Made by a program: the position numbers and the translations under genes. This document shows, piece by piece, positions 1-6,400 of a stretch of 7,504 bases of DNA (the stretch's first letter is position 1; each line of letters begins with the position of its first letter). The notes under the pieces are model-generated. The model was not told where the DNA came from, ran no database searches, and saw only the letters and a program-made list of their open reading frames with translations. Source of the stretch: Desulfobacterales bacterium (lineage in GTDB: Bacteria; Desulfobacterota; Desulfobacteria; Desulfobacterales; JAHIVH01); contig JAGVHJ010000276.1 of the NCBI GenBank assembly GCA_020056645.1, positions 1-7,504 of the forward strand. The letters run 5' to 3'.

Positions 1-201
1 AAGCCCGTTTTGTTCGTTCCCTATTTTTTTCGGGAGCTTCTTTGCTTTTTGCTGAACTGGCGAAAACAAAGGCCTGAAGGCCTCAAACCGTTTGCCAGTT
101 TTACCGCAAGAAGCCTTCGAAGCTCTCATCCGAAAAAAAGGTAATGTCACTTCACAAAAGGGCCTTTTTGCCACTGAAACAAGGCCATACTGAATAGTTA
201 C
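1..201. repeat. Palindromic MITE-like repeat, long form (left end outside the window)
   Basis: Bases 1-74 match 7316-7388 and bases 177-201 match 7379-7403, each with few differences, so this is a second copy of the element at 7281-7403. By that alignment it would start about 35 bases before the window. This copy carries about 112 extra bases, which form a second arm that is an imperfect reverse complement of the first. The run of T and CGG at about 24-33 pairs with CCGAAAAAAAGG at 130-141, AACTGGC at 55-61 pairs with GCCAGTT at 94-100, and the centre is AGGCCT-GA-AGGCCT (70-83). Extrapolated, the complete element is about 236 bp and nearly symmetric about base 80. The right terminus is ACTGAATAGTTAC (189-201). 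No coding region is apparent. A non-autonomous mobile repeat is the likeliest identity, but no transposase is visible here. Confidence 0.8.
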
Positions 202-266
202 AAAAAAATAACCAATTGCCGCCATTATAATGACTGCGTCCCTATTTCAAATAATATCTAACGCCA

Positions 267-281
267 ATTGGTTAAACCAAT
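267..281. promoter_or_regulatory. Distal GntR/FadR-type operator (15-bp perfect palindrome)
   Basis: The sequence is ATTGGT-TAA-ACCAAT, a perfect inverted repeat around a 3-base spacer. It fits the TGGT-N3-ACCA pattern known for FadR-type GntR regulators. It lies 169 bases upstream of the preferred ATG of the FadR-like gene, in AT-rich sequence. Its centre (274) is 78 bp from that of the second operator (352), about 7.4 helical turns. Binding by the adjacent regulator is inferred. Confidence 0.7.
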
Positions 282-320
282 AAAACAATAAAAATTGTAC
301 CGTGTCAAGAAATAATCGGC

Positions 321-347
321 TTGACTCCCCTTGGATTCTTTTATATT
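321..347 (+). promoter_or_regulatory. Candidate sigma-70 promoter of the FadR-like regulator
   Basis: TTGACT (321-326) is a good -35 match. TATATT (342-347) is an acceptable -10 box, but the spacer of 15 bases is shorter than the usual 16-18. The -10 box overlaps the proximal operator (346-358), the expected layout for repression by blocking RNA polymerase. Transcription would begin near 354, leaving a leader of about 80 bases before the ATG at 436. It is judged by eye only. Confidence 0.4.
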
Positions 348-358
348 GGTTATACCAA
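346..358. promoter_or_regulatory. Proximal GntR/FadR-type operator (13-bp perfect palindrome)
   Basis: The sequence is TTGGT-TAT-ACCAA, a perfect inverted repeat with the same half-sites and spacer length as the site at 267-281. It overlaps the candidate -10 box and start point. Two matching perfect palindromes directly upstream of a FadR-like gene make autoregulation the natural reading. The site would lie inside the coding sequence if translation began at TTG 331, one reason for preferring the ATG at 436. Confidence 0.75.
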
Positions 359-435
359 ACAATGAACTTGCATCCATTGCCAGACATCTAAAAATCCATC
401 CGATGCTTATTCCGAAAAACAATAAGGTAATCAAC

Positions 436-1215
436 ATGGGACAGCAGCGTTATAAACTCGTCATGAATATTCTTTTGCGTGAAATTTTTCAAAATAAACT
501 CAAGCCCGGTGACCGGCTTCCCGCGGAAAGAGAGCTATCAAAGGAGATGGCGGTGGACCGAACCTCTTTGAGAATCGCGCTCAAACAGCTTGAGGCGATG
601 GAAGTGATAGAAATCCGACAGGGAGACGGTATCTATGTGAAAAACTACTTGAAGAACGCTGGCGTCGATTTTTTAAAAATGCTCTTTCTCCAGCAGGAAC
701 GGGATGAAAACGAGCTGATAATCGATGGCTATCTCATCGACGAAATCATGGAATTCTGGGTTGAGTTTCTTCCGCTGATGCTCAAGGTCGCCCTGCGCCG
801 CTTAACACCAAGGGACATGAAACACTTTATCGATCTGGTCAACGCAGAACTGGAAGTGATCCATGACCGGCGGAAGGTAATGGCCTGTGAAATCGAACAG
901 ATGGAGTTTGTAGCGGAAAAAACGGATAATCTTCTCTACCTCCTTGTTTCAAACTCGACCCGGCCTCTCAAAAAAAAAATGGTGGAACTCTATATCAATT
1001 CACTGGATGAGGCCAATTTAAGGGAGTATCTTGAAGTGAAGCGCTCCTTGTTAAAAATCAGTTCTCCTGGGAACCCGAAAAATGCGGCTACTATTTCCGA
1101 TGGATTCAAAAAGATCCTTATCAACTACAGTGAGATTATGAGAAAAGCGCTCCATGTATCGCCAGCGGATGAAAGAATCGTGGACAAGTTCATCTCTTCC
1201 ACCCAGTCCGAATAA
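436..1215 (+). CDS. GntR-family transcriptional regulator, FadR-like (259 aa)
   Basis: Cytoplasmic DNA-binding regulator. Residues about 8-70 form the GntR winged helix-turn-helix, with LPAERELS (28-35), DRTSLR (41-46) and a wing ending RQGDGIYV. Compared from memory with E. coli FadR, Arg32, Arg42 and Arg46 occupy the places of DNA-contacting Arg35, Arg45 and Arg49, while wing His65 is Gln62 here. Residues about 75-240 are mostly helical and resemble the FadR effector domain (Asn74-Ala-Gly followed by a hydrophobic helix, later LVSNSTRPL). I see no clear metal-binding His set like that of FCD-type relatives. The open frame extends back to TTG 331, but ATG 436 is preferred: AAGG at 424-427 sits 8 bases upstream, the length fits FadR-like proteins, and the operator at 346-358 stays non-coding. 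ATG 403 lacks a visible ribosome binding site. The ligand is unknown; an acyl-CoA is possible but unproven. It converges on the cyclase operon. Confidence 0.85.
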   Translation: MGQQRYKLVMNILLREIFQNKLKPGDRLPAERELSKEMAVDRTSLRIALKQLEAMEVIEIRQGDGIYVKNYLKNAGVDFLKMLFLQQERDENELIIDGYLIDEIMEFWVEFLPLMLKVALRRLTPRDMKHFIDLVNAELEVIHDRRKVMACEIEQMEFVAEKTDNLLYLLVSNSTRPLKKKMVELYINSLDEANLREYLEVKRSLLKISSPGNPKNAATISDGFKKILINYSEIMRKALHVSPADERIVDKFISSTQSE

Positions 1216-1324
1216 TTTGAGAGACTCATCAAGGAGCCAAAGACATCACGGCGCTCCCCAGGGGAATCGCATTTAGAATAGGGCTTGGTGAGTGATTTAA
1301 GTCATAACTTGAATTGATTATCAA

Positions 1325-1366
1325 TGCCTTCGGCCCGCTTTTAAAAAGCGGGGCAAAGGCATTTTT
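1325..1366 (+). terminator. Rho-independent terminator after the FadR-like gene
   Basis: TGCCTT (1325-1330) pairs with AAGGCA (1356-1361). Inside, CCCGCTTTT (1334-1342) pairs with AAAAGCGGG (1344-1352), with small bulges between the two helices. TTTTT (1362-1366) follows directly. It lies about 110 bases after the regulator stop codon. Read on the minus strand, the same hairpin is followed only by a weak T-poor run (ATTGATAAT), so it may also stop the cyclase operon transcript, less efficiently. Confidence 0.75.
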
Positions 1367-1405
1367 AGAGGGTGTTTATGGAACCTTTATTTTGATATGT
1401 TTGGC

Positions 1406-1422
1406 AACCTTTTCAAAAGGTT
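1406..1422. repeat. Perfect 17-base palindrome (AACCTTTT-C-AAAAGGTT)
   Basis: Two 8-base arms around one central C form a hairpin with an AT-rich tip on either strand, extended by a further C-G pair (1405/1423). It lies 58 bases beyond the cyclase stop in that operon's direction of transcription, so it could stabilise or help end that mRNA. No T tract follows on the minus strand, so a classic terminator is not supported. Confidence 0.45.
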
Positions 1423-1480
1423 GGCCCCCGGCAGAGCCGAATGAGGCGCATCCCAAATGCGATTACCCTGCGGCCCTCCC

Positions 1481-3490
1481 CTATTTGTTTTCCATAACAT
1501 GGGCCCCGTCCCACTCCGGTTCTGGGGGATGGATCTTGAAGGTCGTGCAACGACTTATCATCGTCCGGCTCGGCCCGTCTCCGGGAGTAGACGATAGCGC
1601 CTCCTCGAAATGGGAAATGGCCTCTTCCCACGACCGTCTGCGATAGGCCTTTAGCCCCTTTTCGTAAGAGATAACCGTTTTTTCAAGCGTATCACCCACC
1701 TCTCCAGCATGTCCCAACAGTTCGTATGATGGAATCGATTCCTTTTTTCCCTTAAGCCGGATCCAGTCAATTTCCCGAACCGCGATGGCATCCTTCGCAT
1801 TCATAAACGTGGACCCCGCGATGAGGGTGTAGATGCCATAGTTTTTATTTGCGCCTTCGAGCCGCGACGCCGTATTCACGGTGTTTCCCATCATCGTATA
1901 GTCCATGCGGCTCCGGGAGCCCATATTGCCGACAACCGCTTTGCCCGAACAGAGTCCGATCCGCATGTTCAGTTCGGGCAAGCCCCTCAATCGAAACCGT
2001 TCCCGAAGGAGGACCATCCGCTTCTGCATCTCGATACTCGCCCTACAGGCCGCCGCCGCGTGATTTTCAAGCCGGTTGGGAGCGCCGAACATGGCGATGA
2101 TCGCATCACCTTCAAATTTGTCGACCGTTCCCTCATGGGCGAGAATGATCTCCGTCATCTCTGTGAGGAATTCGTTTAATAGTTCCACCAGGGCTTGGGG
2201 AGTCAATTGTTCGGAAATGGTGGTGAACCCCTGAAGGTCCGAGAAGAAGGCGGTGATCTCCCGCTCTTCACCGCCCAGTTTTAGCAGTTCTGGGTTATCG
2301 AGGAGTTGTTGCACCACGGACGGGGAGACGTAGGTGGTGAATGCGTGCCGGATGAAATTCTTTTCCCGTCTGCTTGTGAGGTAGTGGGCAAAGGGGCTTG
2401 AAAAATAGAGCGCCGTAAGAGGAAGCCCGACAGGAATCACCGGCAGATGAATCATCCGGTGACTGAAGAGATGGTAAGTCAAAAGTAGAAAAAAAATTCC
2501 TGACAACAAAAGCACTCCCGATCCGACGAGCGGTTTCACGCGAAAAAAGAGAACGCCCATGCCCGCAGGGAGAAGCGTGCTGATGAGAATCAGCCCGGAA
2601 AAGGGAATAGGCCTGATATATGTTTCCTGAAGAAGGTTCTGGGCGATCGTCGCGTGGATCTCCACTCCCGGCATATACCCTCCTTCCCATCGGGTAAAGG
2701 GTACAGGGAAATGGTCCGGGTGGGTGTTTTCGATATCCGACGTGTTCTGGGTGGAGAAGCCGATAAAAACAAGCTTTCCTTTAAAAAATCCCGGTGGCAG
2801 GTGGGTCTCCGGTTCCAATGCCTGGTAGTAGGATATGGTTTTCAGGGTCCGGCTCGGTCCCAGATAATTGATTTTCCATCCCAAAGGCGGACAAACCGTT
2901 TTCTTTTCTTCTGAAAATGCCTGGACCGCCATGACCGAAAGGGGGAGGGGCCTCTTTTCCCCAGAGGGTATGCCCCGAAGAAACCCGCCCTGATCAACAG
3001 GGAGGTTTATGGAACCGATGAGGGTTTGAGGAGCCATGAGGGAGGGATGGGGGGTCACCAGCGTCTCCTGGGAAAAAGCGCCGTCGTCAATACGCTGAAT
3101 ATCGGCGCCCAGAATCAGGGAGGCATGGCGACTAACGCTTTCCCAAAAAACCCGGTCCTCCTCCGGGTTGGAAGCCTCGGAAAAAATTAAATCAAGGGCG
3201 ACCGTTTTGGCGCCTGCTTCATAGAGGGTATCGATGAGGCGTGCGTGAATGCTTCGGGGCCACGGCCATTGGTGTTTCATAACACCGAAGCTCGCCTCGT
3301 CGATGGAGACAATGACGATATCCTCGGGCGGAGAGATCCGCCCTCTAAAAAAAAAGAGTGCGTCGTAAAAAAAGGTATCGAGGCTCTTGCCAATTGGAGA
3401 AAAGGAGATCCCAAGAGAAATGAGAAAGGCCATGGCTCCAATGACGAAAAGATGCGGTTTTTTTAAGGAGCCTGTTTCCATGGTCTTCAT
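1481..3490 (-). CDS. CHASE2-domain class III adenylate cyclase (669 aa)
   Basis: Predicted inner-membrane sensor enzyme making cAMP from ATP. A first membrane helix (about 14-32) leads to a periplasmic CHASE2 domain (about 35-290) with the typical blocks IVIVSIDEASF (58-68), WPWPRSIHARLI (75-86) and MPGVEIHA (273-280). Three helices follow (about 297-316, 321-341, 347-365), then a cytoplasmic class III cyclase domain (about 408-590). Metal-binding Asp418 (FFSDLQGFT) and Asp462 (KFEGDAIIAMFG), purine-selecting Lys458 and Thr532 (DYTMMGNTVN), and transition-state Asn539 and Arg543 are all present, so an active adenylate cyclase of the Thr-bearing IIIb type is expected. Residues about 603-636 form one TPR-like unit. 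The tail ends PPEPEWDGAHVMENK, which I recall as common in CHASE2 cyclases, so the C-terminus looks intact. ATG 3490 lies 1 base after the upstream stop with no clear Shine-Dalgarno, suggesting translational coupling; an in-frame ATG at 3481 is an alternative. Confidence 0.93.
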   Translation of the reverse strand: MKTMETGSLKKPHLFVIGAMAFLISLGISFSPIGKSLDTFFYDALFFFRGRISPPEDIVIVSIDEASFGVMKHQWPWPRSIHARLIDTLYEAGAKTVALDLIFSEASNPEEDRVFWESVSRHASLILGADIQRIDDGAFSQETLVTPHPSLMAPQTLIGSINLPVDQGGFLRGIPSGEKRPLPLSVMAVQAFSEEKKTVCPPLGWKINYLGPSRTLKTISYYQALEPETHLPPGFFKGKLVFIGFSTQNTSDIENTHPDHFPVPFTRWEGGYMPGVEIHATIAQNLLQETYIRPIPFSGLILISTLLPAGMGVLFFRVKPLVGSGVLLLSGIFFLLLTYHLFSHRMIHLPVIPVGLPLTALYFSSPFAHYLTSRREKNFIRHAFTTYVSPSVVQQLLDNPELLKLGGEEREITAFFSDLQGFTTISEQLTPQALVELLNEFLTEMTEIILAHEGTVDKFEGDAIIAMFGAPNRLENHAAAACRASIEMQKRMVLLRERFRLRGLPELNMRIGLCSGKAVVGNMGSRSRMDYTMMGNTVNTASRLEGANKNYGIYTLIAGSTFMNAKDAIAVREIDWIRLKGKKESIPSYELLGHAGEVGDTLEKTVISYEKGLKAYRRRSWEEAISHFEEALSSTPGDGPSRTMISRCTTFKIHPPEPEWDGAHVMENK

Positions 3491-3491
3491 A

Positions 3492-6400
3492 TTAGAAATA
3501 GAGAGCGAGGGTCGCCGATAGTTCCCGTTCCGGCGCTCTGCCGGAAAAGACCATGTCGTCCACGACCCAGTTGAAATGGGCGTCCGTCAGATTTCTGGCG
3601 TCTATCCGGACAAGCCCCCTTTTTTTGGGAAATTGATAGCCCAGGGAGAGGTCGGTGAGGAAGATATCCTCATCTTTCCGCAGGGAGCGGTCAAAATCCT
3701 CCATTCGATAAATTTCGGAAACGCCTGCAAAAAATCCCCATGGATGAAGATAACTAATCGTGCACGAGGCCAAATGCTCTTTCCGATCTTTCTCTGGCGT
3801 GTAGTCGTTCTGGATGTCAAGGAAGCGGTATCTTACGCCGAGCCCCATGCCTTTCCAGAGAAGCTGGTTCCACGCGGGCTCGACACCCCTGGCATAGGCC
3901 CGCCATGAAGTTGAACTTCTATCACTCCATGTTTCTTCCACCTCGCTCTCCACATAGAAACTCCCCATGGAGACAAAGCCGGTTTCCCACTCATGTTCCC
4001 ACACAATGTCATACTCCTCGCTGGTGGAGTTGTCATAGGCGTTGCGAAACAGGGGAACTCCTCCGATATCCGTGGGATCGAGCCGCTCGATGGTGAAGGG
4101 AACCAGGTAGCGAAAGCCGGCCACTCGGATGGTGTCTTGTGATGTGGGAGAGAAGATGAGGCCGGCCCGAGGGTTCACCGCTTCCCGATTCTGCTCAACC
4201 CCGGTATAGATGTTATGGTTTTCCAGGATATCGTAATAGAAGGCGGCCTCTGCGGTGAGCCAGGGAGCAATCCGCCAGATATCCTGAACATAGTGGCTCT
4301 GGTAGCGGTCATGGACGGTATTGCTGTTTTCACTCTCCAAGGCGTCTAAATAGTACCACCACCCCTCGCTCAACTGCCAGAACTCATCCCTGCTTTCGCT
4401 ATCCAGACCTCGGTTCCGGAAATGGTAAAGAGAACCCAGGATGAACTGGTGATCCCCATAACCCAAGAGAAGATGGGCCTGAATCTGATCGGTCGGTATG
4501 TGCATATTATCCCGCGATGTGGTGAACAGCCCTATTTTGGCGTCCATGTCGTACCAGGAGGAACTGTTTTCCAACGACCGGAAATCCCCGTCGTAATGTT
4601 TTCCCATGAGAAGCAGGTCGGTTCGGGGGGAGAATCGCCTATGGTAGCCGATGGTCGTATAAGAGGAGCGGGATCGTCGCCAGTCGCCGGGGTTTGACGC
4701 ACTGTCATACTCATAGGGATCGGACCGGGTATCCCGGCTCCGGGTATTTAACACCGACGAAATCAGGAGAAGGCCGTCTTGGATGGTAGGGTCCCATTTG
4801 ACTACCGCTCCGGCGCCTTGGGTCCTCGTCCCATTTGTCTCCCGCCAGCCATCTGTTTTCGCACCGTCCAAAATGGTATTGAAAGCCAGGTTGGCCGATG
4901 GAATCGCGCCGGACACGAACGTCTCTCCTGAGAGGGTCTCGAAATTTCCATAGGTTCCGGAGAGGCTGCCCAAGAGGCTCGGTTTCTCGAAAAAGGAGGT
5001 GTACTCCTGAAAAGTGTTCAAGGAGTTGAGATTGGCCTGCTGCATCATCATTCCCAAGAGATTTTCGCTGGCGCCCGCGCGCAGGCGGTCGTTCATGGCG
5101 AGAAGGGAGCCGGCGAGGAAGGTGTGAGCCGCTGAATTGTGATAATCGGTCTTAACCGACGCCAGCGCCTTGCTTTTTGCCCATTCAGTCAAGCCCAGGT
5201 CGCTGAATATGACCGTCTGATTGACGTTTTTTACCGCCAGATCCTTGTCCAGAAGGAATCTGGACCGGTAAACCGCCCGGTTTCCATTCAGGGCCACGGC
5301 CCGGTTGAGAGAAAGGAGCGCCTCTGTTGGGCGGTTCAAATCCCTTAAAATAATGGCCCGGTAGAGAAGGGGCGTGGGGTCCATGGGATCGAGTTTTTCC
5401 GCGTAAGCAAGCGCTTCAAGGGCCCGGTCGAACCGTTTCACCTGATAGAGCATCTTTGCCCAGTAACTCATGAAAGAAGCGCGCCGTGGATCAAGGAGCA
5501 CCGCCGTCGTTATCTCCTCCAAGGCCTCCGCCACCTTTCCTTGGCGCATATGGATGAGCGCCATTCCCAGACGGGGCTCCGCCATTTTCGGCGCTTGCTT
5601 CAAAGCCTGGAAAAACACCTCTGCCGCCTGTTCAATCTCCCTTAATGAAAGGAGAAGAAACCCCCTCAGATTCAGGAGGTCCGGATCATTGGGAGCGAGA
5701 CGATAGGCGGCGTCGCTCACTTCACGGGCCTTTTCCGTCTGATCCGATCCGAAGAGGAGTTCCGCCTTCAATACCAGGGCTGGGACATAGGATGGGTCGA
5801 GACGGATCGCTTCCGTGACGCTCTCCATGGCCGAGTCAAGATCAAAAAGGGCCTTCTGGGCCTGGCACAGGACCATATAGGCGGCAGGAGAATGGGGAGA
5901 GAAGCGGACTCCCGACTGGGCCTCTTGAACCGCCACAGAGGCGTCGCCCCGGGCGATGGCGATAAGGGCCAGAAGTGTATGGGCCGGACCGTGGCCCGCT
6001 CTTTTTTTAAAATCTTCTTCAAGGTGTCTCTTCGCGAGAATGAGATCTCCCTCCCCCAGGGCGATGGAGGCCTTCTGCAACTGAAAGGCTGCGAATTCAG
6101 GATAACGGGTCACGCCCTGGGACAAAATGCTCCGGGCTTGGTCATATCGTCCCATCCGGGTTAAGGCCACGGCGTTTCCAAGAATCGTATGGGGGAAAGA
6201 GTTCTTAACGTTTTCAAACAGGGATAGCGCCTCCGCCGTTTTTCCCTGGTCGAGCCGGATCCATCCCAAACCGGTCTCCGCAGCCGGATCTTGGGGAGAG
6301 ATCCCCAACACCTCCTGAAACATCCTTTCCGACGGCTCGATCTCTTTCCGGTCATAGAGAAGCTGGGCCAAACGGAGGCGGATGCTTCGATCTCCCGGCG

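Larger units (their letters stand above)
1259..1470. repeat. Inverted repeat bracketing the convergent intergenic region
   Basis: CAGGGGAATCGCATTT (1259-1274) is the reverse complement of AAATGCGATTACCCTG (1455-1470) at 15 of 16 positions. The arms enclose about 180 bases that hold the terminator hairpin at 1325-1366 and a second palindrome at 1406-1422. No protein is supported inside; the open frames here have no ribosome binding site or recognisable motif. It could be a small insertion element with inverted ends or an extended structured 3' region. I do not recognise the family. Confidence 0.5.

Noticed and set aside
1..201. CRISPR array or tandem repeat
   Set aside because: The repetition is one palindrome with two mirrored arms; there are no regularly spaced repeat units.
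211..216. ACCAAT as a third regulator operator
   Set aside because: Only one half-site is present. The bases where the partner ATTGGT should lie are a run of A.
436..1215. Assigning the regulator as FadR itself, controlling fatty-acid degradation
   Set aside because: The DNA-binding part and overall layout are FadR-like, but no fatty-acid gene is in the window and wing His65 is replaced by Gln, so the ligand and regulon cannot be named.
1314..1646. Open frame of 110 codons on the plus strand after the regulator
   Set aside because: It spans the terminator hairpin and then runs antisense into the cyclase C-terminus. It has no ribosome binding site and no protein-like motif.
2295..2690. Alternative minus-strand frame within the cyclase gene
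   Set aside because: It overlaps the membrane and catalytic coding sequence in another frame. The in-frame protein is complete, so there is no frameshift.
3576..3908. Antisense frames inside the barrel gene (also 4422-4697, 5892-6164 and similar)
   Set aside because: The minus-strand frame has continuous FecR, TPR and barrel features. The opposite frames show no domains and read as shadows.
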